This document shows, piece by piece, positions 25,002-33,297 of a stretch of DNA of 64,000 nt. The DNA is taken from NCBI RefSeq assembly GCF_002891295.1, contig NZ_LGUI01000003.1, forward strand, positions 124,001-188,000, in the 5' to 3' direction. Numbering within the stretch: position 1 is the first letter of the stretch; the number at the start of each line of letters is the position of its first letter. A program made the position numbers and the translations under genes. The notes under the pieces are model-generated. The model saw nothing but the letters and a program-made list of their open reading frames with translations, searched no databases and was not told where the DNA came from. Origin of the DNA: Streptomyces eurocidicus. GTDB taxonomy: Bacteria > Actinomycetota > Actinomycetes > Streptomycetales > Streptomycetaceae.

Positions 25002-25859
25002 GTGATAGTCGTGACCGGAGCGACCGGCAACATCGGCCGCAGCCTGGTGGAACAGCTCGTCGCCCAGGGGGTGCCCGTAAGGGCGCTGACCCGTGACCCC
25101 GCACGGGCGGGCCTCCCGGCGGAGGCCGAGGTCGTCCGCGCGGACCTCTCGTCGACCGCGTCCCTGGAGGCCCTGTTCAAGGGCGCGAACGCGCTGTTCC
25201 TGAACCTGGCCGCGACCCGCGGCGCGCACATCGGCGACCTCGTCGCGGCGGCGGTCGCGGCGGGCGTGCGGCGGATCGTCCTGAACTCCTCCATGGCTGT
25301 CACGGGGGTCCCCGAGGACGACACGGCCCCCATCGCCGTGTGGCACGCCGAGGCGGAGCGCGTGGTCCGCGAGTCGGGTGCGGAGTGGTGCTTCGTCCGC
25401 GGCGGCATGTACGCCACGAACGCCCTGATGTGGGCGGCCGGCATCCGCGCGGACGGCCTGGTGCGCGGCCCGTTCCCCGGCACGACCGCGGCCCCGGTCC
25501 ACGAGGCGGACCTCGCGGCGATCGCGGCCCACGCCCTCCTGGACCCGGACGGCACCCACGCCGGCCAGGTCTACGTGGTCACGGGCCCGGCCGGCGTGAC
25601 CTTCGAGGAGCAGACGGCGGCGATCGGCCGCGCCCTGGGCCGCCCGGAGGTCCGCTTCGAACGCGTCTCCTTCGAGGAGGGCGTGACCCTGATGGAGGGC
25701 TGGGGCGCGCCGCGGGAGGTCGCGGAGGACGTGCTGCGGAACTTCGAGGCGACGGTGGGGACGGAGGCACTGGTGACGGATGCGGTGGCCCGGGTGACGG
25801 GGCGTCCGGCGAGGTCGTTCGACGAGTGGGCGCGGGACCATGCGGCGGACTTCCGCTGA
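25002..25859 (+). CDS. NmrA-like NAD(P)-binding oxidoreductase
   Basis: A 285-residue atypical SDR. The cofactor motif TGATGNIG is at residues 5-12 and RALTRDPARAGLP follows the second strand, as in NmrA and quinone-reductase relatives. The catalytic YxxxK is not evident, typical of this subgroup. The end (FDEWARDHAADFR) matches the usual C-terminus. GTG with AAGAAG upstream. It stands alone between the DUF2993 gene (divergent) and a two-component system (convergent), so its role is undetermined. Confidence 0.82.
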   Translation: MIVVTGATGNIGRSLVEQLVAQGVPVRALTRDPARAGLPAEAEVVRADLSSTASLEALFKGANALFLNLAATRGAHIGDLVAAAVAAGVRRIVLNSSMAVTGVPEDDTAPIAVWHAEAERVVRESGAEWCFVRGGMYATNALMWAAGIRADGLVRGPFPGTTAAPVHEADLAAIAAHALLDPDGTHAGQVYVVTGPAGVTFEEQTAAIGRALGRPEVRFERVSFEEGVTLMEGWGAPREVAEDVLRNFEATVGTEALVTDAVARVTGRPARSFDEWARDHAADFR

Positions 25860-25865
25860 GGTCCG

Positions 25866-26085
25866 GGCCGCGCCTGCGGCGGGCTTTTTCCCCGCCCCGC
25901 CCCTTCCCGAACCGGGGCTCCGCCCCGGACCCCGGTCCTCAAACTCCCCCAGCTACCTCCCCCAGCTACCGCTGGGGGTGCCCCCAGGAGGTGCCCCCGG
26001 ACGGGCTGAATTTCAGCCCGTCCGGCGATTGAGGACATTCGGGAAGGAGCGGGGTGGGGAAAAAGCCCCGCGCAGCGGCACCCCG
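25866..26085. repeat. Dispersed palindromic element with a nested hairpin
   Basis: Flanks GCGGGCTTTTTCCCCGCCCC and GGGGTGGGGAAAAAGCCCCG are near-complements. The central stem left arm is interrupted after CCTCAAA by an insert containing AGCTACCGCTGGGGG, which makes its own small hairpin; the right arm TTCAGCCCGTCCGGCGATTG is intact. It sits between convergent genes. Confidence 0.7.
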
Positions 26086-26097
26086 CCCTCACCCCAC

Positions 26098-26967
26098 CTA
26101 CGGCGCCACCAACCCCATCTCATACGCCGCGATGACCAACTGCACCCGATCCCGCGCCCCCAACTTCGTGAACAGGCGCGCCACATGCGACTTCGCCGTA
26201 GCCACCGTGATGAACAGCTCCGCCGCGATCTCCCCGTTGGAGCGCCCCCTCCCGACCAGGGTCAGCACCTCCCGCTCCCGCTCGGTGATCCCCTCGACCG
26301 GCCGTGCGGCCACCCGTTCCGTCGGCCGCCGGACGAAGTCCGCGAGCAGGCGGCGGGTCACGCCGGGGGCGATCAGGGCGTCCCCGGCGGCGACGACGCG
26401 GACCGCCGCGAGGATGTCGTCCAGGGCCATGTCCTTGACGGCGAAACCGCTCGCCCCGGCGCGGAGGGCGCCGTAGACGTGGTCGTCCTCGTCGAAGGTG
26501 GTGAGCATGAGGACGCGGGTCGCCGTGGCCGGGTCGGTGGTGATCCGGCGGGTGGCCTCGATGCCGTCCATGCCGGGCATCCGGATGTCCATCACGACCA
26601 CGTCGGGGCGTACGTCGCGGGCGAGCCGTACGGCGTCGGCGCCGGTCGCGGCCTCGCCGACGACCTCCAGGTCGAGGGTGTCGGCCATGAGGACGCGGAG
26701 GCCGGAGCGGACGAGCGGCTGATCGTCGGCGAGCAGGACGCGCACGGGGGTGCCGGACGCGGGACGGCCGGACACGCCACCGTCAGACACGGGACAGTCG
26801 GACGTGCCACCGTCGGACACCGGACAGTCGGACGTGCCACCGTCGGACACCGGACGGCCTGACGCGACACCGTCAGACCCCGCAGCCGCCGCACCACCCG
26901 GCACAAGCCCCCCGGGCACCGCACCACCCACCACCGTCACCGCCCCGTCGTACGAATCGCCGCTCAC
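26098..26967 (-). CDS. NarL/LuxR-family response regulator with a repetitive N-terminal extension
   Basis: A 289-residue regulator. The receiver (VRVLLADDQPLVRSG, phospho-Asp in VVVMDIRMPGMDG, VKDM) and LuxR helix-turn-helix (ITEREREVLTLVGRGRSNGE) are standard. They are preceded by about 70 unusual residues containing 10-residue repeats (VSDGGTSDCP) encoded by a 30-bp minisatellite. The GTG overlaps the kinase stop by four bases, so the long form is likely translated; the receiver itself could start near 26750. It pairs with the kinase and probably controls the divergent ABC exporter. Confidence 0.85.
   Translation of the reverse strand: MSGDSYDGAVTVVGGAVPGGLVPGGAAAAGSDGVASGRPVSDGGTSDCPVSDGGTSDCPVSDGGVSGRPASGTPVRVLLADDQPLVRSGLRVLMADTLDLEVVGEAATGADAVRLARDVRPDVVVMDIRMPGMDGIEATRRITTDPATATRVLMLTTFDEDDHVYGALRAGASGFAVKDMALDDILAAVRVVAAGDALIAPGVTRRLLADFVRRPTERVAARPVEGITEREREVLTLVGRGRSNGEIAAELFITVATAKSHVARLFTKLGARDRVQLVIAAYEMGLVAP
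26761..26880. repeat. Four 30-bp tandem units in the response-regulator leader
   Basis: Units begin at 26761, 26791, 26821 and 26851; the two middle ones differ at one base. Each unit encodes ten residues on the minus strand without breaking frame. This is a coding minisatellite in a linker. Confidence 0.8.
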
Positions 26968-28178
26968 CGGACCCCCTCCCCCACGCGCCCGGCCGGCTCC
27001 GGGATCGGCAGGTCCGCCGCCACCCGGAAGCCGCCCTCCGGGCGCGGGCCCGCCGTGAAGTCGCCGTGCAGCAGGGCCGTCCGTTCCCGCATGCCCACGA
27101 GGCCGAAACCGTGGCCCGGGACGGTTCCCGCCGTCCCCCCTCGCCCCTCGTCGACGATCTCCACCGCCAGCTCCTCCTCGCCGTAGTCGACGGTCACCCG
27201 GCAGTGCCCGGTGCCCGCGTGGCGGACCACGTTGGTCAGCGCCTCCTGCACGATGCGGTAGGCGGACAGTTCGATGTCGGCGGGCAGCGGGCGCGGTGTG
27301 CCGCGCCGCCGTATGTCGACATGGACGCCCGCGTCGGCGGTCGCCGCCGCCAGCCGGTCGAGGTCCGTGAGCCCCGGCGCGGGCTCCAGCGGTGGCCGCC
27401 CGGACGCGCCGGACGCCCCTGCCTCCGGCTCCCCCACCGGCCCCGTCTGACGCAATGCCACCAGCGTACGCCGCAGCCCCGACAGCGTCTCCCGGCTCGT
27501 GGCCTCGATCGCCCGCAGTGCCTCGCGGGCCTCCGCCGGCTGTGTCTCGATGACCCGGCTGCCCACCCCGGCCTGGATCGCGATGATGCCGATGCTGTGC
27601 GCGACCATGTCGTGCAGCTCGCGGGCGATCCGCAACCGCTCGGCGGTCACGGCCTCCGCCACCTCCTGGGTGCGCAGCGCCACCGCGTGCTCGCGTCGCT
27701 CGCGGGTCAGCGTGCCGACCGCCCAGGAGGTCACCAGCGCCATGAGGGCGATCACCGCCGTGCCCAGCAGGGTGCCGGGCTGGTGCCAGAACAGCCCCAG
27801 GGCCAGGAACTGCACCGTGAACGTCACCGCGCCCGCGACGACCGGGAGCCATCCCCGCCGGGTCGCGACGACGACGCCCAGGGCGAAGTCCACCGCCAGG
27901 AACGTCAGAAACCGGCTCGGACCGTGGTCGGTACCGGTCAGGAGCACCGCCGGCGAACCGACGAGGATCAGTGCCAGCGCCGCCGCCGGCGCCCGCCGGA
28001 GCAGGCCGGCGAGCAGGCTCACCGCGAGCAGCGAGCCGACGGCGTGGAAGCCGGCGCCGGCCAGGGGCGCGCCTCCCACCAGCACGACCAGCGCGGCGAA
28101 GTACAGGACGCCCCCGGCCCAGGCGACGCCCCGGCGTGGCACGGAGGGCGGCGGCGAGGCGGAAGCTGTGGTGTTCAT
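26964..28178 (-). CDS. NarX/DesK-type sensor histidine kinase
   Basis: A 404-residue kinase with six or so membrane segments in the first 160 residues, no large external sensor, then a HisKA_3 dimerisation motif (ERLRIARELHDMVAHSIGII, His in ELHD) and a HATPase domain (QEALTNVVRHAGTGHCRV, GHGFGLVGMRERTAL). It is coupled to the regulator by a GTGA overlap. It diverges from an ABC exporter, the usual arrangement for antibiotic or envelope-stress sensing modules. Confidence 0.88.
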   Translation of the reverse strand: MNTTASASPPPSVPRRGVAWAGGVLYFAALVVLVGGAPLAGAGFHAVGSLLAVSLLAGLLRRAPAAALALILVGSPAVLLTGTDHGPSRFLTFLAVDFALGVVVATRRGWLPVVAGAVTFTVQFLALGLFWHQPGTLLGTAVIALMALVTSWAVGTLTRERREHAVALRTQEVAEAVTAERLRIARELHDMVAHSIGIIAIQAGVGSRVIETQPAEAREALRAIEATSRETLSGLRRTLVALRQTGPVGEPEAGASGASGRPPLEPAPGLTDLDRLAAATADAGVHVDIRRRGTPRPLPADIELSAYRIVQEALTNVVRHAGTGHCRVTVDYGEEELAVEIVDEGRGGTAGTVPGHGFGLVGMRERTALLHGDFTAGPRPEGGFRVAADLPIPEPAGRVGEGVR

Positions 28179-28230
28179 GAGGGGACATTAACCAGATGCC
28201 GCCGCCCGGGGCGTCGTCCCCCGGGCTTAC

Positions 28231-28272
28231 GCCCACGGGTGGGTCCGCCCCCGCGGATTGCCGCCCGTGGGC
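28231..28272. promoter_or_regulatory. 9-bp inverted repeat between the kinase and the ABC genes
   Basis: GCCCACGGG (28231-28239) and CCCGTGGGC (28264-28272) are perfect complements 24 bases apart. They lie in the 132-base divergent promoter region and end 38 bases before the ABC start. They may be the operator for the LuxR-type regulator. Confidence 0.4.
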
Positions 28273-28310
28273 TCATGTCCGGACGCGGCCGCCGCAGCAG
28301 AGTGGTCTCC

Positions 28311-29258
28311 ATGATCGAGGTCAATGAACTCACCAAGCGCTACGGCGCCAAAACCGCCGTCGACCGCCTGTCCTTCACCGTCCGGCCCGGCCGCGTCACC
28401 GGGTTCCTCGGGCCCAACGGCGCGGGCAAGACCAGCACGCTCCGGGTGCTCCTGGGTCTGGACGCGCCCACCTCCGGCACCGCCACCGTCGGCGGCGTCC
28501 GCTTCCGCGACCACCCGCGCGGACTGCACCACGCCGGTGCCCTCCTCGACGCGGGCCATGTGCACGGCGGGCGCACCGCGCGGGCCCATCTGGCCGCCCT
28601 CGCCCGCAGCAACGGCATCGCCGCGCGGCGGGTGGCCGAGGTCCTGGAGGAGGTGGGGCTGGCGGACGCGGCGCGGCGCCGGGTCGGCGGTTTCTCGCTC
28701 GGCATGCGGCAGCGGCTCGGCATCGCGACGGCCCTGCTCGGCGACCCACCAGTACTGATATTCGACGAACCGGTCAACGGAATGGACCCGGAGGGCGTGC
28801 TCTGGGTGCGCCGGCTGTTCCGCAGGCTGGCCGCCGAGGGGCGCACGGTCTTCCTCTCCAGCCATCTGATGTCGGAGATGGAACAGACCGCCGACGACCT
28901 CGTCGTCATCGGCCAGGGACGGCTCATCACCGCCGAGTCCGTACGGGACTTCGCCGCCCGGGGCACCCGGCTGAGCGTCACGGTGGTCACGCCACGGCCC
29001 ACCGAGCTGACCGCCGTACTCACCACCGCGGGCGCCACGGTCGAGCCGGGAGACGGGCCGGGAGACGGGCCGGAAGCGGCCTCCGGGGCCGCCGCGACCC
29101 TCACCGTCACCGGGCTGCCCGCCGACCGCATCGCCGCCCTCGCGTTCGAACACCGCGTCCTGCTCCACGAACTGACCACCCGTGCCGCCACCTTGGAAGA
29201 GGCGTTCATGGAACTCACGGCCGACAGCGTCGAATACCTGGCGGGAGAGACCCGATGA
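28311..29258 (+). CDS. ABC exporter ATP-binding subunit
   Basis: A 315-residue CcmA/DrrA-type ATPase. Walker A is GPNGAGKTS (near residue 38), the signature is FSLGMRQRLGIA, Walker B is LIFDEPVNG, and the switch His is in SSHLMSEME. The C-terminal extension beyond residue 220 is typical of these exporters. The stop overlaps the permease ATG. Likely exports a drug, lipid or peptide; regulated by the divergent two-component system. Confidence 0.9.
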   Translation: MIEVNELTKRYGAKTAVDRLSFTVRPGRVTGFLGPNGAGKTSTLRVLLGLDAPTSGTATVGGVRFRDHPRGLHHAGALLDAGHVHGGRTARAHLAALARSNGIAARRVAEVLEEVGLADAARRRVGGFSLGMRQRLGIATALLGDPPVLIFDEPVNGMDPEGVLWVRRLFRRLAAEGRTVFLSSHLMSEMEQTADDLVVIGQGRLITAESVRDFAARGTRLSVTVVTPRPTELTAVLTTAGATVEPGDGPGDGPEAASGAAATLTVTGLPADRIAALAFEHRVLLHELTTRAATLEEAFMELTADSVEYLAGETR

Positions 29259-30100
29259 CCACGCGCAGGACCACGCCCCCCACCGCCGTACCGCCCGCCC
29301 GCTTCGGCGACCTCGTCGCCGCGGAATGGATCAAGATCCGGTCGCTGCGCTCCACACCGTGGACGCTCGCCCTGGTCGCGCTCGTCGTCATCGGCTCGTC
29401 CGTGGCGGCGGCCGTGGCCGACTACCAGAGGTTCCCGCACTACAGCCCCGAGGCCCGGCGGGAGCACGCGTTCTCGCTGCACGACGCCTTCCCGGCGGAG
29501 GGCTATATGTGCCTGATGCTCGCCGCCGGGTGCATCGGCGCGATCACCGTCACGAGCGAGTACGGGACCGGGCTGATCCGTACGACCACGGTGGCCGTCC
29601 CCGCGCGTGGCGCGATGCTGGCCGCCAAGGCGGTCGTCACCGCCGCGCTGTGGTCCGTGGTCGGCGCGGTCGTCGCCACCGGCTCGTTCGTCGTCTCGCA
29701 GGCCATCCTCGACGGGCGGGACGCCGCGATCACCCTGGACCACTCCGGGGCGGTCCGGGCCCTGGTGGCGTCCGCGCTGCTGGCCCCGGTCTGCGCGCTG
29801 CTGGGGCTGGGCCTCGGCGCCCTGATCCGGCACAGCGCCACCACGATGGTGACCACCACGTTCACGCTGCTGATGCTGCCGCTGTTCTTCTCGACGGAGA
29901 AGCAGTGGTCCGCCGCGATCCGGAACGGGATGGTGGACAGCTCCTGGCGGCGGCTCACCATGGACTGGGTGCCGTCGCAGGCCGACTCCCTCGTTCCCCT
30001 GCACACCGCCACGATCAGCGGGTCCTGGACGGTGTACGCGCTGTGGCCGCTGATCGCGGTCGCCCTCGCGCTGATCGTCGTGCGACGCCGCGACGTGTGA
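29255..30100 (+). CDS. ABC-2-type permease subunit
   Basis: A 281-residue membrane protein with six predicted spans (TPWTLALVALVVIGSSVAAA, LMLAAGCIGAITVTSEYGTG, LVASALLAPVCALLGLGLGA and others). ITVTSEYGTGLIRTT is the conserved ABC-2 motif after the second span. It starts within the ATPase stop (ATGA). Its stop codon lies at the first unit of a 15/16-bp tandem repeat. Confidence 0.88.
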   Translation: MTTRRTTPPTAVPPARFGDLVAAEWIKIRSLRSTPWTLALVALVVIGSSVAAAVADYQRFPHYSPEARREHAFSLHDAFPAEGYMCLMLAAGCIGAITVTSEYGTGLIRTTTVAVPARGAMLAAKAVVTAALWSVVGAVVATGSFVVSQAILDGRDAAITLDHSGAVRALVASALLAPVCALLGLGLGALIRHSATTMVTTTFTLLMLPLFFSTEKQWSAAIRNGMVDSSWRRLTMDWVPSQADSLVPLHTATISGSWTVYALWPLIAVALALIVVRRRDV

Positions 30101-30190
30101 AGGCGTGACGGGTGAAGGCGTGGCTTGTGAAGGCCACGGTGCGCGAAGGCCGCGGTGCGCGAAGGCCGTGCCGGGCGAAGGCCGTGCCGG
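30099..30190. repeat. Six GAAGGC units at 15-16 bp pitch
   Basis: GAAGGC starts at 30099, 30114, 30129, 30145, 30161 and 30177. The last three units share GGTGCGC or GTGCCGGGC between them. The array begins at the permease stop and fills the gap to the convergent LacI-family gene. Confidence 0.7.
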
Positions 30191-30209
30191 GCGGGCGCCT
30201 CAGCCCCGC

Positions 30210-31235
30210 TCAGCCCCCGCAGCCGCAGGAGCGGCGGATGACCAGCGCCGACGGGAACTGTTTCAGCCGCTCGCGGCGCGAGCCCGCGAACCTCAGGGCG
30301 TCGTCCAGGACGAGATCGACCGCCGAGCGGGCCATCGCGATGCGGTCGGAGGCGACCGTGGTCAGCGGCGGATCCGTCAGGGCCGCTTCCTTGACGTCGT
30401 CGAAGCCCGCGACGGCCAGCTCGCCCGGCACGTCGATGCGCAGCTCACGGGCGGCGCGCAGGACGCCGATGGCCTGGTCGTCCGTGGCGCAGAGGAGGGC
30501 CGGGGGGCGGTCGGGGCCGGAGAGGATCCGCAGGGCGACCTGGTAGGCGTCGTAGCGGTTGTACGGGGCGGGGAAGAGCCGGCCCTCCAGGGACTTCCCG
30601 GCCTCGCGCATGGCGCGGCGCCAGCCCTCGACGTGGTCGGTGACGGGGTCGCCGACGGTGGGGGTCTCCTCGGTGCCGCCCAGGCAGGCGACGTACGGGT
30701 GGCCGTGCTCCAAGAGGTGGCGGGTGGCGAGCTGGGCGCCGCCCACGTCGTCCGTGACGACGGCGACGTCGTCGATGGCGTCCGGGCGGCGGTGCATCAG
30801 GACGACCCGGGCGTCCCAGGCGTCGATCTCCGTCGCGGCGTGCTCGCTGGGACCCTGGCTGATCAGGATCAGGCCGGAGACCCGCATCCCCAGGAAAGCG
30901 CGCAGATAGTGCACTTCGCGCTCGTCGAGATAGTCGGAGTTGCCGACGAGGACCATCTTCCCGCGCTCGGCGGCCGCCTGCTCGACGGCGTGCGCCATCT
31001 CGGCGAAGAACGGCTGGCGCGCGTCCGGGACGATCAGACCTATGAGGTCCGTCCGCCGGGACGCCATCGCCTGGGCGACCCGGTCGGGGCGGTAGCCCAG
31101 CTCCTTGATCGCGGCCAGCACACGCTCGCGCGTGGCCGGGGCCACCGGCCTCGGCCCGTTGTTGATGACATAGCTGACGACCGCGGTCGACGTCCCCGCA
31201 AGTCTCGCCACATCGTCCCGCGTCACCTTGGCCAC
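30210..31235 (-). CDS. LacI-family transcriptional regulator
   Basis: A 341-residue regulator. The helix-turn-helix is [20 protein letters not shown] (residues 4-23) with the hinge region [18 protein letters not shown], then a periplasmic-binding-protein-type effector domain ([27 protein letters not shown]). GTG at 31235 begins VAKVTRDD, the usual start; a GTG 24 bases earlier would overlap glnR. It lies immediately downstream of glnR on the same strand, as I recall for S. coelicolor. The sugar or effector is unknown. The C-terminus CGCGG is odd but short. Confidence 0.85.
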   Translation of the reverse strand: MAKVTRDDVARLAGTSTAVVSYVINNGPRPVAPATRERVLAAIKELGYRPDRVAQAMASRRTDLIGLIVPDARQPFFAEMAHAVEQAAAERGKMVLVGNSDYLDEREVHYLRAFLGMRVSGLILISQGPSEHAATEIDAWDARVVLMHRRPDAIDDVAVVTDDVGGAQLATRHLLEHGHPYVACLGGTEETPTVGDPVTDHVEGWRRAMREAGKSLEGRLFPAPYNRYDAYQVALRILSGPDRPPALLCATDDQAIGVLRAARELRIDVPGELAVAGFDDVKEAALTDPPLTTVASDRIAMARSAVDLVLDDALRFAGSRRERLKQFPSALVIRRSCGCGG

Positions 31236-31259
31236 GCCGGGCAGTCTACGCGGGTCCAC

Positions 31260-32060
31260 CTAGCGTTTGACCGGGCGAGCGGCCCCGGATTCCGAGGGCG
31301 CCGGCTGCTCCGTCCGGGTGGCGGCCGCGGACTCCCCGGCGGGCTTGCCGGAAGCCTTGCCGTCCTCGGCGCGCTCGGCCTTCTCCGGCTTCTCCGGCAC
31401 CACGAAGCGGTACCCAACATTCCGGACGGTGCCGATCAGCGACTCGTGCTCCGGACCGAGCTTCGCCCGCAGCCGGCGCACATGGACATCGACCGTACGG
31501 GTGCCGCCGAAATAGTCGTAACCCCAGACCTCCTGGAGCAGCTGGGCGCGGGTGAAAACCCGGCCGGGATGCTGCGCGAGGTACTTCAGGAGTTCGAACT
31601 CCTTGAACGTCAGATCCAGTATCCGGCCCTTGAGCTTGGCGCTGTAGGTCGCCTCGTCGACGGAGAGGTCGCCCGTGCGGATCTCCATCGGGCTGTCGTC
31701 CACGGAGATCTGCTGGCGGCCCATGGCCAGCCGCAGCCGCGCCTCGACCTCGGCCGGGCCCGCCGTGTCCAGCAGGACGTCGTCCACGCCCCAGTCGGCG
31801 GTGACGGCGGCGAGGCCGCCCTCGGTGACCACCAGGAGCAGCGGGCAGCCGGGCCCGGTGGAGCGCAGCAGCTGGCAGAGGCTGCGGACGTGCGGGAGGT
31901 CGCGGCGGCCGTCGATCAGTATGACGTCGGCCCCGGGGGTGTCCACGAGGGCCGGGCCCTCGGCGGGGGCCACCCGCACGCTGTGCAGCAGCAGGCCGAG
32001 GGCGGGCAGCACCTCGGTGGACGGCTGGAGGGCGTTGGTCAGGAGCAGCAGGGAGCTCAT
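31260..32060 (-). CDS. glnR: GlnR, global nitrogen regulator
   Basis: A 266-residue orphan OmpR-type regulator that in Streptomyces controls glnA, glnII, amtB, nirB and other nitrogen genes. The N-terminus [19 protein letters not shown] and the stretches [20 protein letters not shown] and [20 protein letters not shown] match GlnR as I remember it. The receiver is atypical and lacks a standard phosphorylation pocket. The winged helix ([40 protein letters not shown]) is intact. The C-terminal 40 residues are a variable Lys/Glu/Ala tail. No kinase gene is adjacent, as expected. Confidence 0.95.
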   Translation of the reverse strand: MSSLLLLTNALQPSTEVLPALGLLLHSVRVAPAEGPALVDTPGADVILIDGRRDLPHVRSLCQLLRSTGPGCPLLLVVTEGGLAAVTADWGVDDVLLDTAGPAEVEARLRLAMGRQQISVDDSPMEIRTGDLSVDEATYSAKLKGRILDLTFKEFELLKYLAQHPGRVFTRAQLLQEVWGYDYFGGTRTVDVHVRRLRAKLGPEHESLIGTVRNVGYRFVVPEKPEKAERAEDGKASGKPAGESAAATRTEQPAPSESGAARPVKR

Positions 32061-32272
32061 CGGCCGCCACCCGCCTCGGTCGTCGTGCCGTTCTGGCGGA
32101 TCTGCGCGCGTCGCTCGCCCATGACGTCGGTTCCTCCTCGGTCCCTGCGAAGGGGGCACCACCCGGGCCCCGGCCCGGGGGAGTATGCGGCTCTGCTTCG
32201 TACGGATTAGGGCTGCGCACCCTAGGAGCACGCGTGCGCTCATAAGCGCGCGTGCGCGTATGAATGCACAAA

Positions 32273-32302
32273 AGGATCCGGGGGCTACTCTGCCCGGATC
32301 CT
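32273..32302. other. 10-bp stem hairpin between glnR and the hydrolase
   Basis: AGGATCCGGG (32273-32282) pairs perfectly with CCCGGATCCT (32293-32302) around a 10-base loop. It lies in the 265-base divergent gap, 24 bases before the hydrolase start and 213 before glnR, with alternating GCGC/CGTGCG sequence nearby. It could be a leader hairpin of the hydrolase mRNA or a binding site. Confidence 0.5.
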
Positions 32303-32325
32303 CTCTGCCCAGCAGAATAGCCCAC

Positions 32326-33228
32326 ATGACTTTCGGAGGTACGGACGATTTTGCACGACCTTGTGTTTCGTCGATCACTTCGAGTGGTCATCGGCTCGTC
32401 CTCTTGACAGCGGACAATGTCCGGATCGAGGCGGAATACACGCCGTACCGAGGGCCGGACACGGGCGCCGCGACACCGCCCGCGATCGTGGTCGCGCACG
32501 GCTTCACGGGCTCGCTGGACCGTCCGGCCGTACGGCGCGCCGCGCGGGCGTTCGCCCAGTACGCGGGCGTGATCACGTTCTCGTTCCGGGGCCACGGGGG
32601 CTCGGGCGGGCGGTCCACGCTCGGCGACCTGGAGGTGCTCGACCTCGCCGCCGCGGTGGGGTGGGCGCGGGCCCTGGGGCACGAGCGGGTGGCCACGGTC
32701 GGCTTCTCGATGGGGGCGTCGGTGGCCCTGCGGCACGCCGCGCTCCACCGGCCGGTTCCGGCCGGGGCCGACGCGCCCACGGCGGAGCGGCACGAGGAGC
32801 ACGGGGGGCGCATCGACGCACACGCCGACACGGTCGTGTCCGTCAGCGGGCCGGCCCGCTGGTACTACCGGGGCACGGCGCCGATGCGGCGCCTGCACTG
32901 GGCCATCTCACGGCCGTCGGGACGGCTCCTCGCGCGGTGCGTCCTGCGGACGCGGGTGCGGGCGTCGGACTGGGATCCGGTGCCGATGTCGCCGACGGAG
33001 GCGGTGCCGTTGATCGCGCCGCGGCGGCTGCTGATCGTGCACGGGGACCGGGACTCGTATTTTCCGCTGGATCATCCGCGGATGCTGGCCGCGGCGGCGG
33101 GTCCGGAGGCGACGTTGTGGATCGAGCCCGGGTTCGGGCATGCGGAGTCCGCGGCCGGGGTGGGGTTGCTGGGGCGGATCGGGGAGTGGGCGGTGGGGAG
33201 CTTTTCCCCTACCCGCCCCTCCCCGTAA
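32326..33228 (+). CDS. Alpha/beta hydrolase
   Basis: A 300-residue serine hydrolase. The nucleophile elbow is [11 protein letters not shown], the oxyanion region is [13 protein letters not shown], the acid is in [11 protein letters not shown] and the His in GFGHAES. It is close to esterase/thioesterase-like proteins next to glnR in Streptomyces. The ATG was chosen over a frame open 140 bases further up because the latter has no ribosome site. Its last residues (SFSPTRPSP) come from the left arm of a palindromic repeat. Substrate unknown. Confidence 0.8.
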   Translation: MTFGGTDDFARPCVSSITSSGHRLVLLTADNVRIEAEYTPYRGPDTGAATPPAIVVAHGFTGSLDRPAVRRAARAFAQYAGVITFSFRGHGGSGGRSTLGDLEVLDLAAAVGWARALGHERVATVGFSMGASVALRHAALHRPVPAGADAPTAERHEEHGGRIDAHADTVVSVSGPARWYYRGTAPMRRLHWAISRPSGRLLARCVLRTRVRASDWDPVPMSPTEAVPLIAPRRLLIVHGDRDSYFPLDHPRMLAAAAGPEATLWIEPGFGHAESAAGVGLLGRIGEWAVGSFSPTRPSP

Positions 33229-33297
33229 CCGGGGGCTCCGCCCCCGGGCCCCCCTTTCCGCGCTACCGCGCGGTGTCCTCAATCGCCGGACGGGCTA
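33200..33297. repeat. Truncated dispersed palindromic element
   Basis: Only the left half is present: TTTTCCCCTACCCGCCCC, a CCGGGGGCTCC/GCCCCCGG hairpin, and GTCCTCAATCGCCGGACGGGCT. The right arm is missing; the ABC transporter stop codon (TAG, read leftward) falls at the break. It overlaps the ends of both convergent genes. Confidence 0.65.

Noticed and set aside
26098..28236. A 712-codon frame covering both kinase and regulator
   Set aside because: The regulator part is real, but the upstream part is a shadow of the kinase gene, which has clear histidine kinase motifs in another frame.
31260..32378. Longer glnR starting more than 300 bases upstream
   Set aside because: The N-terminus [13 protein letters not shown] is the known GlnR start; the extension is low-complexity and contains the divergent promoter.
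32403..32435. TTGACA-like promoter at the start of the hydrolase gene
   Set aside because: It lies inside the coding sequence and has no good -10 at 17-19 bases; the hydrolase frame is conserved across it.
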